Shown here piece by piece: positions 1-12,728 of a stretch of DNA of 64,000 nucleotides. Origin of the DNA: Prostheceraeus crozeri (Eukaryota; Platyhelminthes; Polycladida; Euryleptidae); the NCBI GenBank assembly GCA_907163375.1, contig CAJQUW010005219.1, forward strand, positions 148,743-212,742, read 5' to 3'. Numbering within the stretch: position 1 is the stretch's first letter; the number at the start of each line of letters is the position of its first letter. A program made the translations under genes and the position numbers. The notes under the pieces were generated by a model that saw only the letters and a list, made by a program, of their open reading frames with translations, was not told the DNA's origin and made no database searches.

Positions 1-1520
1 TCGTGTATTTGTGAACAAATTTTGTGTCTTTCAACCTATAGAATTTAATTTGATGACAGTTGGTGTCCTTAATCTGACCCTGTTGAAGTTTTCGGCTATC
101 TGGAGAAATTGTCCGTCAATAAGTCTTCAGGAGCTGATTGTATTCCCAACCAAATTTATAAGATTGGTGCCCCATTTATTGCTGAACCGCTGTGTCACAT
201 TATCAACTCGTCTGTTTTGCTGCGCTATGTTCCAGCATCTTTCAAATCTTGTGTTGTAGTTCCTGTGCCGAAGAAATCTAAAGTTTCTGTTGAAAATTTG
301 AGGCCCATTACAATATCAAGTGTGTCATGCAAGCTTTTGGAGAGACATGTGTTGTCATGTATGTATTCTAAAATAACTAGCTGTATTCCTGACTTTCAGT
401 TTGCCTACAAGCCTCAATCCGATTATACATCAGCCTTGATTACGATTCATAATTATGTTACTGAGATGCTTGATTCTGACAATGTCACATCTGTCATGTT
501 AATAGCTTTCGATTTTTCATGTGCTTTCGACAGGGTTCGTCATGACATTTTGGTTGCCAAGTTGCAGGCTCTTGGCTTTCCCTCAGGTTTCATTTGTTGG
601 ACTATCTCCTATCTTCAGGATAGGTACCAAAGTGTTCGTCTTCGTGAATGTTTTAGCAGTAGCCGGTGTGTGTCCAGTGGTTGTCCTCAAGGATCCCTTC
701 TGGGACTATTTTTGTTTGTCCTATACTGTTTTGACATAGCTACCGCCAATGAAACGACAAAGATTGTACAATATGCTGATGATGTAAATTTGATTGTACC
801 TTTGACTAAAAACGATTATAATATAACAGATCGCGTTTTCGACGAATTTCTGTGTTTGGAGAAGTGGTGTTCTGAGAATGATCTTATGTTGAATAAGAGC
901 AAGACCAAGATTGTTCATTTTAAAAAGAAAAACGATGCATGTAATGACGCTTTTCTTGACTTATCCAATTTTATTGTTGATGAAGCAAACGTGTTAGGTG
1001 TTGTATGAGACGATAATTTAAGCTGGTCCAGACATTTTCGTGAAGTGGACTCGAAATGTTCTCAGCGTATATATTTATTGAAATCACTCAAGTTTACTTT
1101 GTGTCATGATGATTTATGGACCGTGTATTACAATGTTACAGAAAATCTTATGTTGTATTCAGCTCCTTTGTTTGGTGTGCTTAGCAGTGATGTAAAGGTG
1201 AGGATGAAACGTATATTCAGACGATGCAAGAGAACTACTATTTGTAGAAAAGATTGTGCATGCTCTAACAACTTTGAATCATTTTCTATCAAAAGACTAC
1301 AATCCTTTGAAACATTGTATAAGAGTTCTGTGAGTCCAACGCATCCACTAAATGTGCTTATACCACCAACTATCTTGAGACGCATTAATGTACCTTTCTG
1401 TAAAACTACTCGTAGACAGAATTGCTTTCCAATTTTGTATCTGCTACATTTGAATGGACACTTTCGACTGTGATAACTTTCCGCATTTTCTTTGGTGTTT
1501 ATTTTGTGTACCTGCAAGAT
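1..1520 (+). mobile_element. Jockey/CR1-like LINE, 5'-truncated, reverse transcriptase and 3' end
   Basis: The frame from 109 to 1473 encodes the reverse transcriptase and C-terminal part of a LINE ORF2. Visible motifs are RPITISS (RT motif 1-2 region), FDFSCAFDRVRHD (the catalytic Asp of motif A), GCPQGS (motif B) and YADDVNL (the catalytic YxDD). The C-terminal part has the CR1/Jockey-type ending found again in the element at 8-11.5 kb. An in-frame TGA at 1006-1008 separates two parts of the same frame, so the copy is dead. The endonuclease domain would lie before the window. After about 1475 the sequence becomes a short 3' UTR and then a CT repeat. It is related to, but clearly diverged from, the LINE at 8 kb. 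Confidence 0.85.
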
Positions 1521-1593
1521 TCACTTGTAATTTGACTTTTGTAACTGTTCATGTTGTAACTTTTTGATTCTCATTCGGTTCAAATATACATAT

Positions 1594-2112
1594 TCTCTCT
1601 CTCTCTCTCTCTCGCTCTCTCTCTCTCTCCCTCGCTCTCTCTCTCTCTCGCTCTCTCGCTCTCTCCCTCGCTCTCGCCCTCTCTCTCTCTCTCCCTCGCT
1701 CTCTCTCTCTCTCTCTCCCTCGCTCTCTCTCTCTCTCTCTCCCTCGCTCTCTCTCTCTCTCGCTCTCTCTCTCTCTCTCGCTCTCTCTCTTTCGCTCTCG
1801 CTCTCGGTCTCTCTTTCGCTCTCGCTCTCGCTCTCACTCTCGCTCTCGCTCTCGCTCTCGCTCTCGCTCTCGCTTTCTCTCTTTCGCTCTCGCTCTCGCT
1901 CTCTCTTTCGCTCTCTCTCTCGCTCTCTCGCTCTCTCGCTCTCTCGCTCTCTCTCGCTCTCGCTCTCGCTCTCTCTTTCGCTATCTCTTTGGCTCTCTTG
2001 CTCTCGCTCTCTCGCTCTCTCTCTCTCTCTCTCGATCTCTCTCTCTCTCTCGCTCTCTCTCTCTCTCTCGCTCTCTCTCTATCTCTCGCTCTCTCTCTCT
2101 CTCTCTCTCTGT
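1594..2112. repeat. CT-rich microsatellite/minisatellite
   Basis: About 520 bp consist almost only of CT dinucleotides broken at regular intervals by CG, giving CTCTCG-type higher-order units. It opens long serine/leucine/arginine reading frames on both strands that are artefacts. It begins directly after the LINE 3' UTR, so it may have grown from the LINE's 3' terminal repeat. Confidence 0.95.
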
Positions 2113-2803
2113 CTAGTATCTAAATATACTGTCTTTGCTGAAAACGTTTAGAAATGTTCGCACTTTAATCATAGCTACTTTGAAAACAGAACAATGCTAT
2201 CGATGTCAACAAATTGAAGTTATGATATTGAAGCGTGAGTATTAAAAATGAACAAAAAGGCACCTGATCATTCAGACTTTTACTGTATTGCAGAAATTGT
2301 AATAATCGCATCACACAAGTACTATTCACAACCAATCAGTCCCATTAGTTTGTAATTCATTCGTGATGCGAATATGTACATTCAATCAAGGAATTTTGAT
2401 TTAGATTTCCTTCATTGTACATGCATCTAGCATTCAAATACTGATGCAAGTGGTTGAACTACATTTAGTCATGTACGCGTCCTCCAAATAAATATAGTAT
2501 GAGATTGGGTACCCCATTTATTGCTACCCATGTTGCCGCCTTTCCTTCACCGCCATGTGCGAAGATGACTCTATCATACATGCACGTGCACATTGTTATT
2601 TCATGTCGTACTCCGGATTATATTTTCACATTGAAGCTGTGAGTAGGAGCCGGACAGATGATAAAATTGACAAAAGATAAGCTTGCATGTATTTCTTTTG
2701 TAAAATTTACTGCTTTGTCAATTATTCAATGAAGCACTTCTACGAAAATGGCTGTGATGCGGCAACTTGAAGGCGGATAAATATTTTCTCAGCTGATTTG
2801 GCA
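2113..2803. other. No gene seen
   Basis: AT-rich sequence between the CT repeat and the piggyBac element. I see no reading frame of note, no RNA gene and no clear repeat. Confidence 0.5.
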
Positions 2804-2869
2804 TTAACCCTATCTTACCCGGGCTATTTTGAGCGTCAAAAACCCGGGGGGGGGGCTAAAACAGCCCCC

Positions 2870-3350
2870 CTTAAGAAATCAATGTTCCAATGATCAAATC
2901 ATTCTGAAAATTACCTATCTACACAATTAGGACATGAGAAATTCAATGGTGGCATTCACTTTTGTTGAATTTATAGTCTTCGTTCTAAAAATAGCAATTC
3001 AAAATTTGAATTTAGATAATAGGAATCAATATCAACAAATCAATGTTCCAATGATCAAATCATTCTGAAAGCAATCTATCTGCACAATTAGGACATGAGA
3101 AATTCAATGGCATTCATTTTTGTTGAATTGACAGTCTTCGTTCTAAAAATAGCAATTCAAAATTTGAATTTAAATAATAGGAATCAATATCAACAAATCA
3201 ATGTTCCAATGATCAAATCATTCTGAAAGTTACCTATAAACACAACTGATTTAGACGTGAAAAATTCAATGTTGGATTTTATTTTGGTTGAGTTGTTAGT
3301 TTTCATTCTAAAAATAGCAATTCAAAGTTTGGATTTTGCTGATTTTATCA
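2870..3350. repeat. piggyBac left subterminal tandem repeats, about 160 bp x 3
   Basis: Three diverged copies of a unit of about 160 bp each begin with AATCAATGTTCCAATGATCA (near 2877, 3039 and 3198) and contain a conserved AAAATAGCAATTCAAA box. They lie inside the left end of the piggyBac element. Subterminal repeats in this position are usually transposase-binding or end-recognition sequence. That role here is inferred. Confidence 0.8.
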
Positions 3351-3575
3351 AAGGTTCAATATCAATATAAATCATTTTTTTCACCTACATTGAAGAATTA
3401 TCTAGCTCAAAATTTAAATCATCTTCATGATAAATAGGCCTACCTCTCGAATTCTAATAATGAATGATAGAAGAAAAACCAGAAATCATTTCAAGAACAG
3501 GGTAATTTTATTTCTAACGAACTGTAAGCTGAACTTTCCAGATAGTTACGTTTTGTACTAAACGTCAGAATTAAG

Positions 3576-5463
3576 TCATCGCGAACACTGAGAACAAAGT
3601 TGAATCACGTGTTTGGTACACGAACATTCACCACAACGCTGACATTGTCGTGTTATACGTGGAAGTGAAACTTTGCGTTTTATATATCCTTCTCCTTGAA
3701 TTTCTATCAAGCACTGATGACATCGTCTTCTCTCGCCCTCAGTCGCAGATAGTGGAGTCGATGGCAGTTCTGGTGCTGTTTGTTGTCCTCTAATAAGGTG
3801 AATCTTCACTTCATTCTCGTCGCTTGTGACAATCTGGTCAGTTGACGCTGCCGAACAAAAGGAAGTAAAAGGCTTTCCGCTAATGTCCATCCAAACTCAA
3901 ATGAGTCGATTTTTTTGGGATCAAGTTTTTCTTTCAATGCGTGAACAGTTGTCACATTAATTCTCGTTACACCTAAGATGTAACTAAAGGCGACGATTGT
4001 CCATTTTCGACTTTTCGGTTTAGTCGAGTACGATGCCATACGTTGATCACATACATCGGTTCCTCCCTTTGTGAAGTCATATAATTTGATGACAGCGGGT
4101 TTTTTCTTTCCGTCATCTCTCGTGATACCAGGTAGCGGCTGCATTGTAGAAAGAACAAGAATGTTTCGCTTTCCTCCAGACTTCTGCACGACGTTATGTT
4201 TAGGTCTTTCTCATCTCTTTCCAAAACACTTGTGTACTGTTGTTGTCACGTTGGTCAGTAGAAACTATTTCCTTTGGAATGCCGATGCGGTTACTCTGTA
4301 ATGTTCCAATCACAGTCAAATTTTGAGCAGAAAGCCATCGTGCTAGTGGAATGCTTGTGTACAATCTGTCCATAGAAATGTTTCTCCCATCGAGTGAAAG
4401 ATTCTCCTTAGTCTTGGTAATCAAGCATTTCACATAGTTCTCATTACCTTGTACATAATGTTCCGATGGTTCTGCTGTTGGCTTCCCTGCATACACGATC
4501 GACTGGTATGTGTAGCTAAACCGTCCATCGTTCAGAGATATGAAGAGTAATCCATATTTATTTGGCTTCGAAGGGTTATACTGTTTGAATGATATCTGAT
4601 GACGCATTGGGTAAAGTGTCTCATCTAGTGACAAAAATTCAGAACGATTCACTGGTTTTGTGCAGTTTTCATTGAATTGCTCGAAAATATCTCGAAAAGC
4701 CGCAAATCGATCATGAGGCCATCGTTCATTTCGAGTTCTTTCGTCATCGAAAGTCAGGCAGGCCATCAGGAAACAAAAGCGATTCTTCGACATCGTTCCA
4801 TCACTGAACACATGATGACCATACTTATCGGAGAAGAGTAAGGAAGCCCGATGATCATTCATTCCTAGCAATCCTCAAAGGTAGATATAACCAATAAATG
4901 CGTACATCTCCAACTCGGTTGTGTGGCAAAGATGACAAGTTTTTGAGTTGATGGGTTCTATCTGAGTAAATTTCATGTCTATCTTGCGATTTGTACTTTC
5001 AACAATAGTTGCGATCATTGCTAGTGAAATGAAGAGATCAAACACGGATCTAGGTGTGTCAATTTGTCTCATAAACTGGCGCCGAATGCCAGGTAGTCGT
5101 TATAATGCCGGATCGCCGTTGTCTTCCACGCCCGCCAGGAGGTTTATCAGTCCAGAATATTTGCTCTGCGTCTCGAGAATTTGCAGGGCCAAGTTTTGCA
5201 GAAAATGTCCTGAAATGTCTCTGTGGTAGTTGTAACTGCTCAAAATTATCCGGATCTAATGCGGCATCAATGCAATTCACTAGTCTTCTTGTTCTCTGTA
5301 CACGGCGAATTTCAATTGCATCTTCCATACCGCCGTCTTCCCCGTCGTCGACTTCTTCATTGTCAATATCAACTAATTCTGACTAATCATTATCTTCGTC
5401 GTCTGAGACTATTTCTGCTATCACCTCTTCAACACTAAGGTGGCGACGTCGCTGAGAAGCCAT
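3576..5463 (-). pseudogene. piggyBac transposase, decayed
   Basis: DDE-type (DDD) cut-and-paste transposase, read right to left. The start is the ATG at 5461-5463 (MASQRRR), followed by an acidic N-terminal region. The three catalytic aspartates are visible in SLDETL (codon at about 4625), SMDRLYTSIPLA (about 4370) and GGTDVCDQ (about 4057). The C-terminus has a cysteine-rich domain of the CxxC type (3580-3740) that in piggyBac binds end DNA. The frame is broken by an in-frame TAG at 5383-5385, a frameshift near 4870-4880, and further shifts near 4190-4200 and near 3850. It is not functional as it stands. Confidence 0.9.
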
Positions 5464-5639
5464 GCCGTTGAAAATGACGAGCTTCGTTGCAAGCAATCAG
5501 ATGAAACACGCTTAGCTGAAAGATCGATTCACAATAGTTGTTGACGAATACAATAGACTGTCACGTGTAGGTGACAACGCAGCGTTGATATGACTGGAAG
5601 GACAAAGGATGACTGAGCTCCTAAACTGGTGACACCTGG

Positions 5640-6120
5640 CAAGTGGGTCAATTTGATACAAACTTCAACCAATGCTGTCTCATGCGACTAAACTAATTGT
5701 CAAAAAAATTCAGTCTCTTCGCTGACATACTTCATGAGATATTATATTTTGATAGAGATGCAGAAAATTGATAAATGAGAAAATTCAATCTTTGAAAAAG
5801 TACTTTTCACAGTGACCCTCAAATTTGACCTTCAAGTGGGCCAATTGTAATCAAATTTGCACTGATGATGTGTCATATGACTAAACTAATTGTCAAAAAA
5901 ATTCAGACTCCTAGCTGTTATATTTCACGAGATACAGTGTATTATATTCTGATTGATAGAGATGCAGAAGTTAGAAAAACGGGAAAATTCATTTTTTGAA
6001 AGAAAAAGTACCTTTCACAATGACCTTTAAATTTGACCTTTAAGTGGGCCAATTGCAATCAAATTTGTACTGATGATGTGTTATACATTCAAACTAAAAG
6101 TCATAAAAATTCAGACAGAT
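5640..6120. repeat. piggyBac right subterminal tandem repeats, about 195-208 bp
   Basis: Two full and one partial copy of a unit begin near 5644, 5837 and 6045 with GTGGGYCAATT and contain a CAAAAAAATTCAG box. They differ in sequence from the left-end repeats, so the element has two separate subterminal arrays. Confidence 0.75.
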
Positions 6121-6182
6121 ATTTTAGAAAATGTACAAGGAGGGACTTTTATAGCCCCCCCCCCCGGGTAAGATAGGGTTAA

Positions 6183-8056
6183 CACGAATTTGGAAACAGC
6201 CGGACTCTAGTCGGAACTGACTAAAGCCATAAAATATTTATTTTGTCATTAGAAATGAAATAGAATTCTTTCAGACATGGTTAATGGTCAGCGTCAAGTG
6301 CTACTCATGATCAGTTATGAGTTTCAAGACAAGTCGATGTTTTCCGTAATTAGTCCGGGCTTTCAATTAATTTAAAAGTAATGCAGTCGGTTTCAGGAAT
6401 GAATTGTGACTAGACAAATTAAAAGTGATATAATAGCCATAGACCAGGGATTGCACCGGGTCAAGATCCGTATCCAGCGAAGAGCGTTGAAGATAAAATG
6501 TTGATAGTCATTCATGCTGTGGGAAATCCTATTTAACGATTGAAGTTATAAGATTCATAGAACTAGTTTTTCTCGTTACTCACTTAGAGTTGGAAGTGTA
6601 CGTGGGCAGCTAAGAATGCGAATATAAATCTGAATAGAACTGTTTGATCCAGGAACATCTGCAGCTCGGTATTGAGTGACCATCTACTAAGGCTACAGAA
6701 TAGATTAAGTATGATTTTCTTACTTTGTTCATTCTAATTGTCATGTTACCGTTGTATGCTTATAACCACTGCACCCACTTTACTAATCCATACTGAAGAA
6801 TGAATGTATATCCGCGAATTTTAAAGCCAATAACATGAAGAAATATCCATTATGGTTCTCCAGACTGATGGTATTGGTCCAACTACCTTACTATATACTT
6901 ACAATGAACAATAGTTGTAATTATCCATAAGTGGAATATACGCTTATTAGTTAAAAAAGCACAAATAAAAGCAAGTTTGCTGTCTTTCTCTTTTTTCTTT
7001 TATTTGATTGCACGTGTTTATCACTATTGAAGTTGGTCTGGATTAATCTCGATTTTGATGGAAAATTATGGTAAAAATAAACCAAATTAATACAGAAATT
7101 CAGTTTTAGTTATCATGTCTTAAGAAAGACTGTACATGGTGGGTCTCAGATTGTATTGCCGTTATGTTAAATACTTGTAACCATTTATTGATATTTAGGA
7201 ATGATATTTCGTTAAGATGGTATAATAACAACTGAGAACCAGAGCGACAGGTACAGTTGGCGATGGCAAAATCTTAGGATTTTAAAATGACTATGAAACG
7301 CATAATTTAAAGCTAATCTCAGAAGCCAGGCTATTCAGTATTTCATGATAATGAAAACGTATTACATGCAATTTTATCACTGTTAATAATAGGATCCGGG
7401 TGCTCGAAAAAACCCGGGTATTTGCAATCCTTGCCATAGACATAAAGCGATTCCATTCAAATAGTAGGCGTAATATGAAATTGACATCAGCTGTTTCTTC
7501 AATCTTTTATACCCGATGGAATTTCATGCTTTTATAGATTCAAATGTCACGGTCGTGTGCGGTTGTGCGTTCATGTCTTTTCTCGCAGCAGTGACGGTTG
7601 TCGTCTCGTTTGTCGTTATTTTGGCGTATTGTTTGGACGAATTTCATATCTTTGGATTTGTCTCCTACCCATCTTTCATAAAATCGCGGTTTTGTAGTCC
7701 GCCGACCTGTGGTTTTGGTGGATTTCGCTGTGGTCCCTGTTGACGTGTTGCCATACTTTGATCTCAGTTCATTGGATATCAGTGTATATTGAAAGCATTG
7801 ATTGCATCGGAGCTTCGTGGCTTTAGCGGATCTATTTTTAGCCTCGTTATCAGTGCATCGATATCTGTGCCTCATCGAGTGATAGAGTGTTGAAGGTCGT
7901 GTGTAGATCAACTGGGATTGTCAGCTGTTAATTAACGATCAGCTGTTATCGGGACCAATATCTACAATCTCTCTCGCCAGAAATTTTCAGATTATTGATT
8001 TTTCTGTCACGTGGTCCGACGTGGTGTGACGTCTCTATTCCAACAGCACAGAAATC
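6183..8056. other. No gene seen; 3' part may be LINE 5' UTR
   Basis: AT-rich spacer. From about 7440 the composition becomes more GC-rich up to the LINE ORF1 start at 8057. Short open frames at 7516-7743 (+) and 7540-7911 (-) overlap there and show no recognisable domain. I take the stretch 7440-8056 as the probable 5' UTR of the LINE, but nothing proves the boundary. Confidence 0.4.
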
Positions 8057-8748
8057 ATGCCCACTCCAGCAAGATTAAGAGAGACAAGGTCAAATTCACA
8101 ATCGGCTTCACTATTAGCTGAAATTAAGACTCTTATTGAAGCATCGAAAGATGAAGTGATTTCTTCTCTAAAAAGTGAAATAGCTCATTTGAGAGATGAA
8201 ATTAGATTGCTGACCAAACGTGTTGATGACCTAGAAATGGAAAATGTATCCTTACGAGACACCTGCAAACGAGTAGGAGATAACATAACGGAAAGTGTTT
8301 TGAAAGAATGTGAATTGAGAAAGAACAGGGAGGCTAATGTTGTTGTCTTTGGTATCACTGAAAGAGTTGATGGGTCACTTGATGAAAGAAAGGCCCATGA
8401 TTTTTCCAAATTAAGCGAAATGCTGAATGAACTTCAGATATCTCATACAACTATATCTCAACATCGTCGACTTGGGAAGCTAACTCTCGGTCCGATGGTA
8501 AACGACCGATAGCTTTGAGTTTCACAAGTGTTGAGTACAAAAATAAAGCTTTAAAAAGTGCGTCGCTACTTCGAAACTCTAATAACTTCACTAAAATTTT
8601 CATAAAGCATGACTTAACGCCTTTCCAGCAGACTCGTAGAAGAGAACTTCTGCAAGAAATGCATGAGCGACGACAAAATGGAGAAGATGTTTTTTTATAT
8701 AGAGGCCGTGTTGTTTTGCGTAACTCTATTGAAACAAATTTTCACTGA
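8057..8748 (+). pseudogene. LINE ORF1 (coiled-coil nucleic-acid-binding protein), frameshifted
   Basis: The start ATG at 8057 follows a GC-rich leader. Residues 15-75 form a charged coiled coil (leucine and isoleucine heptads such as EIAHLRDEIRLLTKRVDDLE). Then comes the LINE ORF1-type core with NVVVFGI, RRLGK, GKRPIALSF and DLTPFQQTRRRELLQEM. A one-base shift near 8470-8497 moves the second half into another frame (8497-8748). ORF1 proteins of this type package the LINE RNA. That function is inferred from the family. Confidence 0.75.
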
Positions 8749-8807
8749 GTGCTTTATCAAATAACCACGATATCTGCAGAAGTAACTCATCTAAACGAAA
8801 CGATATC

Positions 8808-11523
8808 TTGCCTAGCTTGGCAGTTACGAACATTCGATCGATCTTAATGAAGATAGATGATTTACAGGTCTTTGTAATGAATTGCAAACCTGATATACTA
8901 TGTGTAACAGAAACATGGTTGAATGATTCTGTTTCGGACTCCTTGATGCGATTACCCTTTCATTCTGTACTTAGAGTAGACCGATCAAATGGCATCGGAG
9001 GTGTTTGTTTGTATCATAAGAATAACATGCATGTTATTCAGATGTCCGTACCTAATCATCCTTTTTACTTTGAGTCAATCTGGGCTGTCATTCCAACTTA
9101 CAGAATTTTACTTATTTGCTTGTATATACCTCCAAATCTGACGGCTGGATTAATGCAAGAAGTTGAGAATTTCATCATTTCGAATGTTGACGAGTTTATT
9201 GACAGTAAACGTGGACAGTATATTTGTATAACTGGTGACTTTAACAAATTTCCTATTTATGAATTGTCATCTAAGCTTGATTTAATTCCCATTGTAAAGG
9301 AGTTCACAAGAGGAACAAATATATTAGACCAAGTGCTTGTTTGTCAAACTCATGCTAACATGTAATTGTGTTCAGTAGGTCCTCCTGTTGGTGGTTCCGA
9401 CCAAAACAGAATTTATTGTCATGTTGACAGAAGTAGTGTCATGGTCAATCATTTAACGTGTGGCACGAGATGCAAAACTGTACTTGATCTTCGTGCCTCA
9501 CACATTTCGAATTTTCTTCGTGCAATGGAAAGTGTAAATTGGAATGAATTTTATCAAATGATTTATACAGTTGATCAGAAATGTGAAATATTGCATGAGA
9601 TAATTTGTCTGTGTATGCCAAGTGCAAATGTCAGAAAATGAGAAACCTTGGATTACACCTGTGATAAAAAGTCTAATAAACCAGCGTTGGACTGCATACA
9701 GACGCAAAGACTTTTCCCTGTACTGCCATTTAAGAGATAAGGTCAAAGAAGAAATTAAGAAGGCAAAGTTAAAATGGGCCTCAAAAGCCAAGAAGTCATC
9801 CAAACAACTCTGGCAAATAGTTAACAGCGTGTGCAATAAGAAAGGGGATGACGCCGTAAATCGACTTATTGCCAGCTACTCGTCTGTGAATGAAGCTGTA
9901 AATGATATGAACAGGGTATTTGCGTCTGCCTTTACACAGAACAGTGCTGTCCAAAAATTCCCAATCATTGATACAGACACGCGCCCAATTATTTGCGTCG
10001 AAGAAGTTGAGAAAGAATTGATAAAACTGAAACCTGGTAAAGCCTTTGGTAATGATCAAGTGCCTACTATACTCTACAAAGCTGCAGCAAGGGTTTTGGC
10101 TCCTCCTCTAACTCACTTATTTAATATTATCATTCAAGTTGATACTTTTCCACGCATTTGGAAATACGCTCACGTAGTGCCGGTACCGAAAATTTCGAAA
10201 CCTACTATTCACGACCTAAGACCTATCAGTTTCTTACCTGTTCCCAGCAAGATATTGGAAAGGTTGATAACAACTCAACTCACTGACTATTTCACAGTTG
10301 CTGCTGGCTCCAATCAGCACGGAGGAATTCGTGGTTAATCAACGACAACGGCCTCAATCGTAATCCATGAACAAGTAACGAAAATGCTAGATGACATTGA
10401 TGTGACAGGAGTTCAAATAATGGCGTACGATTTGAAGAAAGCGTTCGAGAGTCTTGGTCATGCAGTTATTCTAAAACGTCTTATAGATTGTCATTTTCCT
10501 CCATATTTTGTAAATTTGATGTCGTCCTATCTTTTTGATCGCACGCAAAGTGTTCGTGTCGACACATCTATTAGCGAAGTTGTTCACGTTACGTCTGGAA
10601 TAAGTCAGGGATCCGTTTTTGGTCCTTTGTTGTTCAACGTTGTGTGTGGTGGCCTCAAACCACTAAATTCAAAGTACTTAATCATCAAATATATTGATGA
10701 TATCACAATTTGTGTCCCACTGTATAAAGACTGTAGTAATGACCATGTGTTGAATGAGCATTATAATATAATGAAATGGGCTGACGATGTAAACCTTTCT
10801 ATCAATCATATAAAATCTAAATGCATTTTTGTGAAAAAGTTGTCAAATTGTGAACCAATACCCTTACCGGGAATTGAATTTGTCGATATCCATACTATTT
10901 TGGGTGTAACGTGGTCGAGTAATTTAACATGGAAAACTCATTTTGATAACATTTCGAGAATTTTTGTTCAAAGAACTTATTGTCTACGAGTATTAAGAAC
11001 TTTTCTCCCAAAGGAAGAACTATTTATTGTTTATAAAAATCTTCTACGGCCATTGCTTGAGTACTGTGCACCACTCTTCGTTTGCCTACCTGCCACTTTG
11101 TCTAATGAAATCGAAAAACTCCAACGACGAGCTCATCGAATAATATGTGGGAAAGGCTGTTGTGAGAAGTGTCTCGAGCCTTTAGATGTAAGACGAAGGA
11201 ACATCTCTTTGTCCTTGTTTAGGAAAACAGAAGACCCTTTTCATTGTCTCAATCAATTCTTACCAGTTCACAGTAACCGTTCTGAGCGTTTCATAATGCC
11301 GTCATTCAGGAAAACCCGACGAAAGGCATCTTTTTTTGTGTTTATGACTTTGCTGATAAATGACCTTCATAACATTTTTGACATCTTGTATCCTATAAAC
11401 CATTGGATCGCAGCCAAACCTAGGCAGCTGCTGCGCCCTGGATCAAGGTTTTCACCAACGAAATGTTGGAAATGTGATGTGGGATTGTGCAACATGTGCT
11501 TCAAAGCGTTCCAAATTTGGTGA
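8808..11523 (+). pseudogene. LINE ORF2: APE endonuclease and reverse transcriptase
   Basis: The endonuclease part shows PDILCVTETWL, GGVCLYH and GDFN, ending with a GGSDQN box where SDH is usual. The RT part shows LRPISFLPVPSKILE, the motif A Asp in AYDLKKAFESL, SGISQGSVFGPLL, and the catalytic box YIDDI, which has Ile in place of the more common Ala. The frame is interrupted by an in-frame TAA at 9363-9365, a frameshift near 9620-9640 and an in-frame TAA at 10336-10338. The upstream start is not certain: the frame is open from 8808 but lacks an ATG there. No zinc knuckle is seen at the C-terminus. Confidence 0.85.
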
Positions 11524-11530
11524 CTTATTT

Positions 11531-12459
11531 CATGCCGACATGAGCTGTTCAGCATGTACACATAAACAAGATGTCGTTTTGCAGAGAAAAATAGGCCTAC
11601 TAAAGAGAAAATCTCTGATAGAAGTGCATGTGTATTTCCATGATAGTTCTAGGAATTGTTATGACAATTGTTAGAAAGCCTTATTAATCCTAAAGTACCA
11701 TAAGTCCATAATCGTTCAGGATTTTATTCGGATAAAACCATAGAAAATCCTACAAGACTTAATGAACTTAAAAATCCTTAACGAAATTTCTACTGGATTT
11801 AAAGGAAAAATCGTTTAGTAAAAGGTTCCATAATACTACAAGAACTGGTCTACATGAATCCCGTAGAAAATAATCAGTCGGGAATGCTCAATTGTGAACA
11901 TTTTTCAGACATTTTGTGACCCTCTTTGATTTGCAGTGTAGTAAGTTGCTTAATTAAGAGCTGTTCATAATTAGTGCACCATTTTTTTAAGTCAATTTTC
12001 AATTGGCCGACTCTCGTGCCCTCCAATCGTGTCCCACATATATCATGCGAAAGATAATGCCCCAGAACACACTCTAGGCACACACTCTAAGTGTGGTGTT
12101 TAAGTTGAAATGAGTTAAAGTTTCAGTTTGTACTTTCTTACAATTTTAATGAAAACAACGACTGCGATCTTGATAAAAGTGATATCATTTGCTCAATGTT
12201 TCTATAAGGTTTGTAATGGTGCGTATAGATGCGAAATTGGACAAAGTATCACGGAGAGACTCATATTGAAATTTTCGCAAAATTCATTCAATTTTCCCTC
12301 TGATGACGAGATTTGCCGAACTATTTCAATTCACTTACTTTGTGTTTGGCATCATCTGACTTGTCTCACTGAAAGAAATCGAATTATCTACTTGGTCTGA
12401 GCATCATACTTACTGTATTTATTTCATAAAATTAACTTGCACCGATATCATGTGACAAA
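11531..12459. other. No gene seen
   Basis: AT-rich sequence after the LINE. I see no coding signature. Short open frames at 11874-12083 and 12128-12400 have no recognisable features. Confidence 0.5.
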
Positions 12460-12728
12460 TACAGTGGTGGCCATAAATGTAAGACCACAATACAATTAAA
12501 TGGTTTAGTTATGATAAATTGGATTTTCATTAAATCCCTCAAGATTGAAAACTAATGAATTCCATCATCTTTTATTACAAGCATAACAAAATAATCAATA
12601 TTTGGTGGTTCCACCACCAGCTTTTATCACTGCGGCAATTCTTCTGGGCAATGAAGCCACCAAGTTGTGACACATGTCGGATGATATTTCTAACACCCAA
12701 GCTTCTCGAATAGCATTTAGAAGATCAC

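Larger units (their letters stand above)
2804..6182 (-). mobile_element. piggyBac DNA transposon, full length with TTAA duplications
   Basis: The element runs from 2808 to 6178 and is flanked on both sides by TTAA (2804-2807 and 6179-6182), the target site used by all piggyBac elements. The ends are perfect 16-bp inverted repeats, CCCTATCTTACCCGGG on the left and its complement on the right. Inside each end come runs of G or C and then tandem subterminal repeats. A decayed transposase is read on the minus strand between them. Length (3.4 kb), TTAA sites and the DDD transposase agree. The two ends are intact, so it inserted later than the first LINE's decay or is moderately young. Confidence 0.95.
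8057..11530 (+). mobile_element. APE-type LINE (Jockey/CR1 group), nearly full length
   Basis: Two consecutive ORFs have the layout of a CR1/Jockey-like retrotransposon: a coiled-coil ORF1 (8057-8748), then ORF2 with an APE endonuclease, a linker, reverse transcriptase and the usual C-terminal domain (8808-11523). No poly-A or target duplication could be placed with certainty. The copy carries a few stops and frameshifts and is dead, but it is far more complete than the related copy at 1-1.5 kb. Confidence 0.85.

Noticed and set aside
1564-2151. Long Ser/Leu-rich and Arg/Glu-rich frames on both strands
   Set aside because: They are translations of the CT/CG simple repeat, which opens all frames. 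No coding signal remains outside the repeat.
7516-7911. Overlapping frames on both strands before the LINE
   Set aside because: No start context, no recognised domain, and the region fits the LINE 5' UTR better.
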